This document shows, piece by piece, positions 8,084 to 16,388 of a DNA stretch of 46,838 nucleotides. The translations under genes and the position numbers were made by a program. The DNA comes from JAASSS01 sp021767745 (GTDB taxonomy: Bacteria; Pseudomonadota; Gammaproteobacteria; UBA5335). Each line of letters begins with the position of its first letter. Positions within the stretch are counted from its first letter, which is position 1. The DNA lies in the NCBI GenBank assembly GCA_034189165.1, contig JAXHVN010000048.1, positions 1 to 46,838 of the forward strand, written 5' to 3'. The notes beneath the pieces were generated by a model. That model was not told the DNA's origin. It saw only the letters and a list, made by a program, of their open reading frames with translations, and made no database searches.

Positions 8084-9035
8084 CCCGACGCGGTGCCGCG
8101 GCCTCGGGCGGCGGCAGCGAGAAGCGGGAGAGAAACGCCCAGATGATCTGACCGGCGTCGATCGTCGGCGCCTCGGCGCGCGTCAGCGGTGCCTGCCAAC
8201 CCGGCAGCTCGGCCCCCGGCCAGACGTGCCCCGGCCCGTCCAGCACCCACAGCGCCACCGCCGTGTCTGCCGCACACGGCTCCCAGCGCCGCTCGAGCGC
8301 CTCGGGCGCGGGGTCCGGTGCCAGCTGATGGAAGCGCTCCACGGCTGGCGTGGCCGGACAGTCATTGGCCTCGCGCCACTGGCCCACCACCGACTCGACC
8401 GCCGGCAGGTCGAACAACGGCCGGCCGCGCAGCGGCACCAGCGGATCGTGCAGCGCATGCACGTGAATCAGCGAAATCGGTGCGCTGGGGCGGAAACTAT
8501 CGGTCACCATCGTGCCGGCCACCGCGCCGATGGCGGCGAAGTGCTCCGGCGCTTCCATTGCCAGGCGGTAGGCCATCATCGCGCCGTTGGACATGCCGAC
8601 CAGGTACACCCGCCGCGGCTCGACCGGTACCTGCTGCTCGGCCGCCGCCATGGCGGCCAGGACGAAGCCGACATCGTCCACGTCCCGCCAGGCCGGCAAG
8701 CCGCAGCAGGTACCGGCGTTCCAGGTCTGCAGGCCGACGGTCTTCATCGCCAGCGGATAGAGCACGTAGAAGTGTTCATGCGCCGCCAGTGGTTCGAGCG
8801 TGGCCTGTCGCCGGAAGTTGTCCAGATGCAGGCTGACCCCGTGCAGCGCCACCAGCAGGGGCCGGGGCCCGGCCGGCATGTCCGGCGGCACGTGCAGCAG
8901 GTAGCGTCGCGGCGCCCCATCGTGTGTGAGCTCGAGCAGATGATCGCCGGCCGCCAGCGGTTGGCGCACGGCCTGGGCTGGCGCTGCCAGCAGCAGCGCC
9001 AGCAGCGCGAGGATCAGCGGACGGGTGTCAAACAT
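8046..9035 (-). CDS. Secreted PHB-depolymerase-type esterase (alpha/beta hydrolase)
   Basis: The 329-residue protein has a Sec signal peptide ending at AAPAQA (residue 22). The alpha/beta-hydrolase fold shows an oxyanion region LVALHG, the family motif WNAGTCCG, and a likely catalytic triad of Ser149 (GMSNG), Asp197 (HDPLVP) and His270 (GPGHVWPG). These match the polyhydroxybutyrate depolymerase/feruloyl esterase family. The substrate could be extracellular polyhydroxyalkanoate, its oligomers or another ester; no substrate-binding domain is present. It is divergent from the PhoD gene, with 51 bp between the starts, and overlaps the DUF1269 gene at its 3' end. Confidence 0.88.
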   Translation of the reverse strand: MFDTRPLILALLALLLAAPAQAVRQPLAAGDHLLELTHDGAPRRYLLHVPPDMPAGPRPLLVALHGVSLHLDNFRRQATLEPLAAHEHFYVLYPLAMKTVGLQTWNAGTCCGLPAWRDVDDVGFVLAAMAAAEQQVPVEPRRVYLVGMSNGAMMAYRLAMEAPEHFAAIGAVAGTMVTDSFRPSAPISLIHVHALHDPLVPLRGRPLFDLPAVESVVGQWREANDCPATPAVERFHQLAPDPAPEALERRWEPCAADTAVALWVLDGPGHVWPGAELPGWQAPLTRAEAPTIDAGQIIWAFLSRFSLPPPEAAAPRRARASDASLRSGE

Positions 9036-9086
9036 GCTTCACCGGAACGGACTAGGCTGAACGGATTCGCGTTGCAGGAGCAGAAC

Positions 9087-10859
9087 ATGGGCGATATCAG
9101 CAGGCGGCGACTGCTCGCCTGGATGGCGGCCGGCGCGGCCGTGCCTTATCAGATCACCTACGCGCGTGGTGGCAAGGGTGCCGGCACGGTGCGCGATGCC
9201 CTTGGCGCCCGCTTCCCGGGCGGCGAGCCGGATAGCGTCTTCCCGCAGTCGATCATGTCTGCCGATCCTACCGCCACCGGCGTGCTGCTCTGGACGCGCA
9301 TCGCGCCGGGCGCCCATCGGCCGCGTACGCCGCTGCGCTTCGAGGTGGCGCGCGATCGCTTCTTCCGCCGCCCGGTGCTGGCCGGGGAAGTCGCGCCGGA
9401 GCAGATCGGTCCGGCCAGCGACTACACGGTACAGGTGGATCTCGATGGCCGGCTGGATAGCGACGAACGCTACTTCTACCGCTTCGTCTACGGTGAGCAG
9501 GCCAGCCGCACCGGCCGCTGCCGCACGGCACCGGCGGCCGGCCGGCTCGTGGCGCGGCTGTCCTTTGCGCTGCTGTCCTGCCAGGACTACACCAACGGCT
9601 ATTATCGTGCCTTCGCCGCGCTGGCCGCGCGCGATGATGTGGACTTCGTGCTGCATCTGGGCGACTTCATCTACGAGACCGCGGGCGATCCCAGCTTTCA
9701 GGCGCTGCCCTTCGCCGATCGCACCCTGATCCTGCCGAGCGGCGGGCAGGTAGCGCTGGATCTGGACGACTACCGCTTTCTCTATCGGCGCTACCGCTCG
9801 GACCGCAACTTTCAGCGGGCGCTCGAGCAGCATACGTTCATCGTCATCCAGGACGATCACGAAACCGCCAACGACTGCTACTGGGACGGCGCCCGCGACA
9901 CCCTCGGCGCGCCGGACCACCCCTATACCACCGATCCCGCCTTCGGCAACGACCCGGCCCGGCTGCGACAACTCTTCCTCGATGCCCGCCGAGCCTGGCT
10001 CGAATACGTGCCGGCGCGGGTGCGGGTGCGCGAGGACGCCGCCAGCCCGCAGGACTACGTGCAGCTCTATCGGCGGCTCAATTTCGGTTCGCTGGTGGAC
10101 CTGTTCCTGACCGACGGGCGCACCTTCCGCGACCCCCATCCCTGCGGCGAGGGCAGCTTCGGCGAGCGCTACCTGCCCTTCTGCGACGACTGGCGCAATC
10201 CTGGCCGCTCCATGCTGGGCCAGCGCCAGCGTGAGTGGCTGATCGAGGGCCTGCTTGGCTCACGCACGCAGTGGCAGGCGTGGGGCAACCAGACGTTCTT
10301 CGGCGAGCTGTCGATCGGCGAGGGCGAGCGCCGCATCCCGCTGAACGTCGATGCCTGGGACGGCTTCGCCGGCGAGCGAGCGCAGATTACCGCCGCGCTG
10401 GCCGAGGCGGGCCGGCGCGATCTGATCGTGCTGACCGGCGACTTCCACTCCTACATCGCCGCCGAGGTGCGCACCGATTACAGCCGTCAGCTGCTGCCCC
10501 GGCCGGGCGAGCTGATCGGCGCCGAGTTCATGACCACCTCGGTCACCTCCGCCAGCGGGTTGGACCAGCTCAACGCGGCGATCGGCCGGTCGCAGGCCGA
10601 TCCGCGCCTGCCGCTGCCGCTCGGCAACCGCCTGGTGCAGACCCAGAACCCCCACGTCGCGCTGTTCGACGCCGCGCTGCACGGCTATTCCGTGGTCACC
10701 TTCACGCCGTTCTGGTGTGAGTGGACGGCCTACCCGGTGGACAAGAACGACCCGGCCGCGGACATCACGCCGCGGCCCTGGCAGCGCCTGCGCAAATGGG
10801 CGGAGCTGCCGGGCCTGGATCGGCGCCGGCTTTCCCTGCTGCGGGACCGGCTGCGCTGA
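9087..10859 (+). CDS. phoD: PhoD-family alkaline phosphatase, Tat-exported
   Basis: The 590-residue protein starts at the ATG at 9087 after GCAGGAG. A twin-arginine signal (SRRRLLAWMAAGAAV) implies folded export by Tat. The PhoD fibronectin-like N-domain (FPQSIMSADPTATGVLLWTRI) leads to the metallophosphatase core with LHLGDFIYE, IVIQDDHETANDC, FLTDGR and LTGDFHSYIA, residues that bind Ca/Fe. Such enzymes release phosphate from phosphomono- or diesters outside the cytoplasm. It begins a rightward run and its end overlaps the next gene. The downstream Na/Pi cotransporter and phosphodiesterase make a phosphate-scavenging theme plausible, but I saw no Pho box. Confidence 0.93.
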   Translation: MGDISRRRLLAWMAAGAAVPYQITYARGGKGAGTVRDALGARFPGGEPDSVFPQSIMSADPTATGVLLWTRIAPGAHRPRTPLRFEVARDRFFRRPVLAGEVAPEQIGPASDYTVQVDLDGRLDSDERYFYRFVYGEQASRTGRCRTAPAAGRLVARLSFALLSCQDYTNGYYRAFAALAARDDVDFVLHLGDFIYETAGDPSFQALPFADRTLILPSGGQVALDLDDYRFLYRRYRSDRNFQRALEQHTFIVIQDDHETANDCYWDGARDTLGAPDHPYTTDPAFGNDPARLRQLFLDARRAWLEYVPARVRVREDAASPQDYVQLYRRLNFGSLVDLFLTDGRTFRDPHPCGEGSFGERYLPFCDDWRNPGRSMLGQRQREWLIEGLLGSRTQWQAWGNQTFFGELSIGEGERRIPLNVDAWDGFAGERAQITAALAEAGRRDLIVLTGDFHSYIAAEVRTDYSRQLLPRPGELIGAEFMTTSVTSASGLDQLNAAIGRSQADPRLPLPLGNRLVQTQNPHVALFDAALHGYSVVTFTPFWCEWTAYPVDKNDPAADITPRPWQRLRKWAELPGLDRRRLSLLRDRLR

Positions 10860-11386
10860 CGGCGGCCGGTCCGGTCCGGCTGGGGCTGATCGCCGACACC
10901 CACGGGCAGCTCGATGCGCGCGTGGCGGCGGCGCTCGATGGCCTCGACGGCATCGTGCACGCCGGCGATGTCGGCAGCGGCGCGGTCATCGCCGCGCTGC
11001 AGGCGGTGGCGCCGCTCACGGTGGTGCGCGGCAACAACGACGTGCCGGCCAAATGGCCGCCCGCCGACCGGGCGCAGCTGGCGCGGCTGCCGGCGTGCGC
11101 CGAACTCGACCTGCCGGGCGGGCGGCTCGTGATCGTCCACGGGGACACCTTCCCCGCCGCCCGCCGCCACGGCGGCCTGCGCGCCCGCTGGCCGACGGCC
11201 CGTGCCATCGTCTACGGCCACAGCCATCGACTCACGCTGGAGACCGAGACGCTGCCCTGGATCGTCAATCCCGGCGCCGCCGGCCGGGCCCGCACCCATG
11301 GCGGCCCGAGCTGGGTACTGCTGGAAGCCGGCCCCGGCGGCTGGCGGCTGACGCCGCAACGTTTCGCCGCCGCCACACGGCGTTAG
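10796..11386 (+). CDS. YfcE/MJ0936-type metallophosphoesterase
   Basis: All motifs of the calcineurin-like YfcE family are present: LIADTHGQLD, VHAGDVG, VRGNND, IVHGD and VYGHSHR, plus the late INPGAAGR-type motif as VNPGAAGR. These bind two metal ions and hydrolyse phosphodiesters. The start is not certain. The ATG at 10796 overlaps phoD by 64 bp and gives 196 residues with a low-complexity leader, while a CTG overlapping the phoD stop at 10856 would give the usual N-terminus. Translation is therefore probably coupled to phoD. Confidence 0.85.
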   Translation: MGGAAGPGSAPAFPAAGPAALTAAGPVRLGLIADTHGQLDARVAAALDGLDGIVHAGDVGSGAVIAALQAVAPLTVVRGNNDVPAKWPPADRAQLARLPACAELDLPGGRLVIVHGDTFPAARRHGGLRARWPTARAIVYGHSHRLTLETETLPWIVNPGAAGRARTHGGPSWVLLEAGPGGWRLTPQRFAAATRR

Positions 11387-11405
11387 ACTTTCCAGCCCGG
11401 CAACA

Positions 11406-11424
11406 CGGCGGCGATACGCCGCCG
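11406..11424. terminator. GC-rich hairpin after the phosphodiesterase gene
   Basis: CGGCGGCG (11406-11413), a 3-nt loop and CGCCGCCG (11417-11424) form a perfect 8-bp stem. No T-tract follows, so it may be a weak terminator or merely a local structure in the leader of the next gene. Confidence 0.35.
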
Positions 11425-11458
11425 GTCGAACCCGCCGGATCGACGAGGGGAGAGCAAC

Positions 11459-11899
11459 ATGAGCGATACGATCTGGATCGTGGCCGCCAACAGCGCCGGC
11501 GCAGTGATCTGGCAGGCTGAGGGACCCCACGGGCCGCTGCGCCAGCAGCAGGTGCTCGTCCACCCCGAGGCCCGCCAGCACAACGAGGACCTGGTGACCG
11601 ATCAGCCCGGTCGCGTCTTCGACAGCGCGGGCCAGGGCCGCCACGCCACCGACTATGGCACCAGCCCGAAGGATCACGAGGCCGAGGTGTTCGCGCGCGA
11701 GCTGATCGACGCGCTGGCCCGGGCCCGGGCCGAGGGCCGGTTCGACCGGCTCTACGTCGTCGCTGCGCCGGCCTTCCTCGGTCGGCTGCGCGAGCAGTAC
11801 CCCGAACCGCTGCGCCAGGTGCTGGCCGGAGAGGTCGACAAGAACGTCGTGCGTGAGGATGCCGACGCGGTCCGGGCGCAGCTGCCCGAGCGGCTCTAG
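11459..11899 (+). CDS. Host attachment protein family (baeRF-like)
   Basis: This 146-residue protein starts after GAGGGGAGAG. The features WIVAANSAGAVIWQ, the central ELVTDQPGRVFDSAGQGRH-type segment (here EDLVTDQPGRVFDS), the FARELIDALARAR helix, and YVVAAPAFLGRLRE and AGEVDKNVV match PF10116 (protein required for attachment to host cells, an eRF1/archaeal-release-factor-like fold). The family name comes from plant-associated bacteria; in free-living species the role is unknown. Confidence 0.87.
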   Translation: MSDTIWIVAANSAGAVIWQAEGPHGPLRQQQVLVHPEARQHNEDLVTDQPGRVFDSAGQGRHATDYGTSPKDHEAEVFARELIDALARARAEGRFDRLYVVAAPAFLGRLREQYPEPLRQVLAGEVDKNVVREDADAVRAQLPERL

Positions 11900-11950
11900 G
11901 CGGCGGCCGTCGCTCTCGAGCACCCCGAAGCCCCGGTCCGGGAGGCAGTC

Positions 11951-12682
11951 GTGAGCCGGCGCACCAGGCGCCGCGGCCGACGCTGGCTGCTGGCCGCCCT
12001 GCTCGTGCTGCCGGCGCTGCTGGTCGTGTCCGTGCTGCCGGTGCTGCTGCTGCGGGTGGTCGCGCCGCCCACCACCGTTTACATGCAGGTGGCCGGCGGC
12101 GGACAGCACGAGTGGGTGGCACTGGAGTCGATCTCGCCCTGGCTGGTGCTGGCGGTGATCGCCGCGGAGGACCAGCGTTTCGTGCAGCACCGTGGCTTCG
12201 ATCTGATCGAGCTGCGCGAGGCGGTCTACGCGCGCCTGCGGGGCGAGCGGCTGCGCGGTGCCAGCACCATCACCCAGCAGACGGCGAAGAACCTGTTCCT
12301 GTGGCCGGGCCGCAGCTGGCTGCGCAAGCTCATCGAGGCGTGGTACGCGCTGTGGCTCGAGCTGCTGCTGCCCAAGTCGCGCATCATGGAGCTGTACTTG
12401 AACATCGCCCAGTTCGGCCCGGCGGTCTTTGGCGCCGAAGCCGCGGCGCGGGCGCATTTCGGCCTCAGCGCCGCCGAACTCGATGCCGAACAGGCTGCCT
12501 GGCTGGCGGCGGTACTGCCGACGCCGAGCCTGTCGCGCATCGACCGGCCGTCCGCGAGCTTGACCCGGCGGCAGGCGTGGATCCGCCGGCAGATGGCCGC
12601 CCTGGGCCTGCAGCACACCGCGCCCCTGCTGCACCAGCCGGACGCGGCGGCCCACGCCGGGCCGCCTCGCCAGCCGGCGTGA
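11951..12682 (+). CDS. mtgA: Monofunctional peptidoglycan glycosyltransferase
   Basis: The 243-residue protein starts at a GTG preceded by GGAGG. A basic N-terminus and a single membrane helix (about 11-37) precede a GT51 domain. It has AAEDQRF with catalytic Glu73, RGASTITQQTAKNLFL and the ELYLNIAQFGPAVFGAEAAA motif. No transpeptidase domain follows, so the protein polymerises lipid II only. The stop codon overlaps the start of the DedA-like gene (GTGA). Confidence 0.94.
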   Translation: MSRRTRRRGRRWLLAALLVLPALLVVSVLPVLLLRVVAPPTTVYMQVAGGGQHEWVALESISPWLVLAVIAAEDQRFVQHRGFDLIELREAVYARLRGERLRGASTITQQTAKNLFLWPGRSWLRKLIEAWYALWLELLLPKSRIMELYLNIAQFGPAVFGAEAAARAHFGLSAAELDAEQAAWLAAVLPTPSLSRIDRPSASLTRRQAWIRRQMAALGLQHTAPLLHQPDAAAHAGPPRQPA

Positions 12683-13263
12683 GCGCGCCGGCGTGGGCAC
12701 AGCGCTGGCTGCATTCCCGGCGCGGGCTGTGGGGCATCACCGTGCTCTCGGCGCTGGAGGCGACCGTGCTGCCGGTGCCGCTGGAGTTGCTGCTGGTGCC
12801 GTACATGGTCGCCAACCGCCGGCGCCTGTGGTGGATCGCGACGCTGGTGTTGCTGGGTTGCCTGATCGGCGCGGTGGCGGGCTATGCAGTGGGCTATCTC
12901 GCCTGGAACGGCATCGGTCATCCCTTGGTCGAACTGTTTGGCTACGAGGCGGCCTGGAAACGCTTCGTGGCGCTGTTCGAGGCCCATGGCTTTTGGGCCA
13001 TCGTCGCGGTCGGCATCACGCCCATCCCGTTCCAGGTGGCCATGCTGGCGGCCGGCGCGGCACAGTATCCGGTGCCGCTGTTCCTGCTGGCGGCGACATT
13101 CGCCCGCGGCATCCGCTACTACGGCCTGGCGCTGGCGGTCGCCTGGGTCGGGCCGCAGGCGGCCCTGCTCTGGCGGCGCAACGCCGGCTGGCTGGGGGCG
13201 CTGCTGCTGGCCCTGTTCCTCGGTCTGACGGCCTGGAACCTCGCGGCCGTGGGCGGCGGTTGA
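12679..13263 (+). CDS. YqaA-type DedA/SNARE-associated membrane protein
   Basis: The 194-residue protein starts at a GTG overlapping the mtgA stop, so translation is coupled. It has four to five hydrophobic segments with the motif ALEATVLPVPLELLLVPYM near the N-terminus, an ITPIPFQVAMLAAGAA segment and an RGIRYYGLA segment. These are typical of the YqaA branch of the DedA family. DedA-type proteins are linked to undecaprenyl-phosphate or lipid recycling, which would fit the neighbouring peptidoglycan polymerase; this link is inference. Confidence 0.85.
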   Translation: MSAPAWAQRWLHSRRGLWGITVLSALEATVLPVPLELLLVPYMVANRRRLWWIATLVLLGCLIGAVAGYAVGYLAWNGIGHPLVELFGYEAAWKRFVALFEAHGFWAIVAVGITPIPFQVAMLAAGAAQYPVPLFLLAATFARGIRYYGLALAVAWVGPQAALLWRRNAGWLGALLLALFLGLTAWNLAAVGGG

Positions 13264-13289
13264 TCGCATCCGACAAGGAGACTCTGCCA

Positions 13290-13724
13290 TTGGATATCGT
13301 GTTCTTCGTCCTGGTCCTGCTGGTTGCCGCTGGCGGCGCGTGGTTTCTGGTGCGCCGGCGCGCCTCGGGGCCGGCCACCGTCGATTTCGCCGCCATGCAG
13401 TGGCAGGCGTTCGAGAGTCGCCTGAGCGATCACTTCTGGCGCTCGGGCTACCACGTGGAGAAAATCGACGAGTCGGACGCGGACCTGCGGCTGACGCGCG
13501 AGGGCAAGACCTGGTACGTCAACGCCAAGTACTGGGATGCCGGCCATGTGGGCGCCGAGCCGGTCCGCCAGGTGATGCAGCGGGTGGCGGGTGAGGACGC
13601 CGCCGGCGGCTTCGTGGTCACCAAGGGGCAGTTCACGGCGGATGCCCGCCAGCTGGCCGCACGGGCCGAGATCGAGCTGATCGAGGGGTCGGCGCTGGCG
13701 GAAGCCCTTGCCCGTCGCGGCTGA
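13290..13724 (+). CDS. Membrane-anchored Mrr-like restriction-endonuclease-fold protein
   Basis: This 144-residue protein uses a TTG start at 13290, nine bases after AAGGAG. One membrane helix (about 3-21) with a following VRRR is joined to an Mrr_cat/RecB-like domain: FESRLSDHFWRSGYHVEKIDESDADLRL, then WYVNAKYWDAGHVG, then GGFVVTKGQFTADARQLA. Asp65 aligns with the metal-binding Asp of the family. The usual [QE]xK motif reads NAK (Asn78, Lys80), so catalysis is uncertain. The fold often belongs to single-TM proteins of unknown role rather than to restriction systems. No methylase or specificity gene is near. Confidence 0.82.
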   Translation: MDIVFFVLVLLVAAGGAWFLVRRRASGPATVDFAAMQWQAFESRLSDHFWRSGYHVEKIDESDADLRLTREGKTWYVNAKYWDAGHVGAEPVRQVMQRVAGEDAAGGFVVTKGQFTADARQLAARAEIELIEGSALAEALARRG

Positions 13725-13739
13725 GTCCACGCCGCCTGC

Positions 13740-15422
13740 ATGATGAGCGCACTGCTCGGCGTGCTGGGCGGGATCGGACTGTTCCTGCTCGGCATGCAGC
13801 TGATGACCGGCGGCTTGCAGCAGGCCGCCGGCGGCGCGCTGCAGCAGATTCTGCGCCGCGGCACGCGCACCACGCTGCGCGGCATCCTCTCCGGCGTGGT
13901 GGTGACGGCACTGGTGCAATCCTCCAGCGCCGTCACCGTGGCCACGCTCGGTTTCGTCAACGCCGGCTTGCTCTCGCTACCCCAGGCCGTGCGCGTCATC
14001 TTCGGCAGCAACCTCGGCACCACCATGACGGCGTGGATCGTCGCTCTGGTCGGCTTCGAGCTGAAGATAGCCGCCTTTGCCCTGCCATTGATCGGGCTGG
14101 GCATGCTCGCGCGGCTGCTGCTGCGCGGGCGCCTGGCCCATCTGGGCGAGGCCGCAGCCGGCTTCGGTGTGTTCTTCGTCGGCATCGATACGCTGCAATC
14201 GGGCTTCGCCGGCATGACGGGCGAGCTGACGCTGGGCGCGTTGGCGAACCCGCTGCTCAACGTGGCGCTGTTCTTCGCCCTGGGCTTCGCGCTCACGGTA
14301 CTGACGCAATCCTCCAGCGCCGCCATCGCCATCGTCATTTCTGCCGCCGCTGGCGGGCTGGTGGGGCTCACGGCTGCGGCCGCGGCGGTGGTGGGAGCCA
14401 ACGTCGGCACTACCTCCACCGCCGTGCTGGCCGCCCTGTCGGCCACGCCCAATGCGCGGCGGGTGGCGGCGGCGCACGTGGTGTTCAACATCGTCGCCGG
14501 CCTGCTTGCGCTCGGCCTGCTGGCACTGTTCAGCCTGCGCTCATCGCAGGGCCTGCCGGGCGCGCTGCCGATCGGCACGTTGCTGGCTATCTTCCACACG
14601 CTGTTCAATCTCGCCGGCGTGCTGCTGCTCTGGCCGTTCATCGACCCGCTGGTGGCCCGCCTGCGCCATCGGTTTCGTACCGCCGAGGAGGATCTGGCCC
14701 AGCCCCGGCATCTGGACCGCACGCTGATCGCCACGCCGGCGCTGGCGCTGGATGCCCTGACCCTGGAGCTGCGCCGGGCGCGGGCGCTGGTGGGGGAGGA
14801 AATCCTCGCCCTGCTGGCCGGGCGACCCTCGGCGGCGCGCCGACTGGCGCTGGAGGCCCTGCTGAACCAGATCGCCGAGTTCGCCGGCGGCCTGCGCCTG
14901 CCGGAGGGCGACCCGCGCCAGCAGGCGTTGGCGGCCGGTCTGCGTGTGCTGCGCAGCCTGCGTGATGCGCTGGACTACCAGCGGCAGATCATCGAGCGGC
15001 GCCCCCAGATACCCGCCGCCGCCGACGGGGCGCTGGGCACGCTGGCGCGTGAGGCGATCGCGATGCTGGGGCAGGCCCGCAGCCGGGAGGCCGCTGCCGC
15101 CCAAGGGCTAAAGGCCTGTTACCAGCAGCAGCGGCAGGCTCTGTTGCAGTTGCCGGGGCGCGGCCAGGTGACGCCGGCCGAGGCCATTCCGGCGCTGGAC
15201 CAGCTCAACGATGCGCACCGCATGGTGCGGGAGCTGGTCAAGGCCGACGAGCAGCTGACGTTGCTGCCGGACGTCGCCGACCGCGCGGGCGAGGAGGTGT
15301 TGCATACGTCCACGGTGGCAGTGCCGACTGGCGCAGTCTCAGCCCCGGCGCAGGGGAAAGAGGCTGTGGATCACGGCGCCGACATAGCCGGCTCCGAGCG
15401 CCACGGAGAGCGCGCCGGCTAG
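13740..15422 (+). CDS. Na+/phosphate cotransporter family protein (NptA/PhoU-domain type)
   Basis: The 560-residue protein begins at an ATG doublet (13740 or 13743). The transport part contains two inverted copies of the signature QSSSA: Gln60-Ser63 in VQSSSAVTVATLGFVNAG and Gln190-Ser193 in TQSSSAAIAIVISAAAGG. Each is followed by a GSNLGTT or GANVGTT motif. The C-terminal about 230 residues form a PhoU-like helical domain. It should import phosphate with sodium at the inner membrane. The 3' end overlaps the convergent gene by 84 bp, and the last about 40 residues look low-complexity, possibly a drifted tail. Confidence 0.9.
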   Translation: MMSALLGVLGGIGLFLLGMQLMTGGLQQAAGGALQQILRRGTRTTLRGILSGVVVTALVQSSSAVTVATLGFVNAGLLSLPQAVRVIFGSNLGTTMTAWIVALVGFELKIAAFALPLIGLGMLARLLLRGRLAHLGEAAAGFGVFFVGIDTLQSGFAGMTGELTLGALANPLLNVALFFALGFALTVLTQSSSAAIAIVISAAAGGLVGLTAAAAAVVGANVGTTSTAVLAALSATPNARRVAAAHVVFNIVAGLLALGLLALFSLRSSQGLPGALPIGTLLAIFHTLFNLAGVLLLWPFIDPLVARLRHRFRTAEEDLAQPRHLDRTLIATPALALDALTLELRRARALVGEEILALLAGRPSAARRLALEALLNQIAEFAGGLRLPEGDPRQQALAAGLRVLRSLRDALDYQRQIIERRPQIPAAADGALGTLAREAIAMLGQARSREAAAAQGLKACYQQQRQALLQLPGRGQVTPAEAIPALDQLNDAHRMVRELVKADEQLTLLPDVADRAGEEVLHTSTVAVPTGAVSAPAQGKEAVDHGADIAGSERHGERAG

Positions 15423-15785
15423 CATCAGCCCCGGTAGCTGGCCCAGCACCGGCGCAAGGCTCACCAGCGCGGCTGCCGCCACCGCACCCAGCGCATGCCA
15501 GTACGGCAAGTGCGGCGCCCTGGCCGCCGCCACGTAGCCGCCGGCCATCCCGGCCACCAGCTCCGGCACCATGCCGAGCAGCCCCAACCACGGCGAGTCG
15601 AATTGACCGGCGAAAAACGCCCGCATCTGCCCCTCGTCGAACCCACGCGCTGCCAGCACACTACGCGTCGCCGCGCTCATGACCACGCTGGTCGCGAACT
15701 TCGCCACCAGCGCCGCCAGCAGGCCGAACAGCAGTGCCTGACCGGTCGTTCTCACGCGGTCGTTGTCAGAGCCAATCTCATTCAT
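15339..15785 (-). CDS. Hypothetical membrane protein
   Basis: This 148-residue protein has three to four hydrophobic segments (about 16-35, 70-85, 94-118 and 120-140) and a soluble loop containing RGFDEGQMRAFFAGQFDSP. I do not recognise the family. Its 3' end overlaps the cotransporter gene on the opposite strand. The reading frame is high-GC and homogenous with the chromosome, in contrast to the adjacent AT-richer island. Confidence 0.65.
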   Translation of the reverse strand: MNEIGSDNDRVRTTGQALLFGLLAALVAKFATSVVMSAATRSVLAARGFDEGQMRAFFAGQFDSPWLGLLGMVPELVAGMAGGYVAAARAPHLPYWHALGAVAAAALVSLAPVLGQLPGLMLAGALSVALGAGYVGAVIHSLFPLRRG

Positions 15786-15953
15786 GTCGCTGATCTCTTC
15801 AGCATGTCGCCGTCAGTGGCTCGACAGCATTATTGCGCAGGGAGCCCGGAGCTTGCTGGAGCTTTCTAAAAGCAATCTTCGGCTTGTGGCGATGGGCTAG
15901 GGACAAGACCCGGCGCGCTGATGCCGCTACCACGCCAGTGCTATCGATTGTAG

Positions 15954-16388
15954 CTAGCTAAGTAACATTACCCAGTAGCAGTAGAACAGCAGGATTAGTG
16001 AGAATACAGCGAACGTCAGGGACGAAAGAAGGAAAAGGGCATTCCACTTCTGAAGGCGCACCTCCCATATCAGCTTTGCATCGTTGACCGAGTTCAGGAT
16101 GGAGTCATCGGGAAGGTTTTCTATCGCCTTGGACTAATCTGACGCATATCTGTTGGTCAGATAGATAAACATTATTTCGTATAGAACGAAGATCGCTACA
16201 GATAAACGCATAAGCGCCATCGCCCAGATGAAGGGCTTTGGCGGCGCTGATTCTCGGACGAAGGCGGCCAACGAGAAGAAGGCGATGTAACCGAACGAGA
16301 TCACCTTCGCGTTGTAATCATTCAGCTCGGCGAAATAGTCTCTATTGGCACGAACCCAGGCTTCGATCGGATCGTTCTCGTCAGACAC
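15954..16388 (-). pseudogene. Small membrane-protein gene interrupted by an in-frame TAG
   Basis: A GTG at 16388 follows AGGAGG and opens an 84-residue frame beginning (M)SDENDPIEAWVRANRDYF, with two hydrophobic segments and ending NRYASD at a TAG (16134-16136). The same frame continues for 59 more coherent residues, SKAIENLPDDSILNSVNDAKLIWEV..., ending in a third hydrophobic helix and a TAG at 15954-15956. Together they would be a natural 143-residue, three-helix protein. Rare-type codons (ATA, TTA, AGA) are common here, unlike in neighbours. Either the gene is inactivated by one nonsense change, or the 84-residue form is the product. I do not recognise the family. Confidence 0.6.

Noticed and set aside
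8226..9086. Upstream in-frame extension of phoD
   Set aside because: It is antisense to the esterase gene. The Tat signal peptide and ribosome site place the start at 9087.
10730..12700. Open frame antisense to the phosphodiesterase, host-attachment and mtgA genes
   Set aside because: It spans several well-supported genes and their spacers and has a shadow composition.
13290..13724. Restriction-modification system
   Set aside because: The Mrr-like protein has no methylase or specificity partner, is membrane-anchored and has an altered active-site motif.
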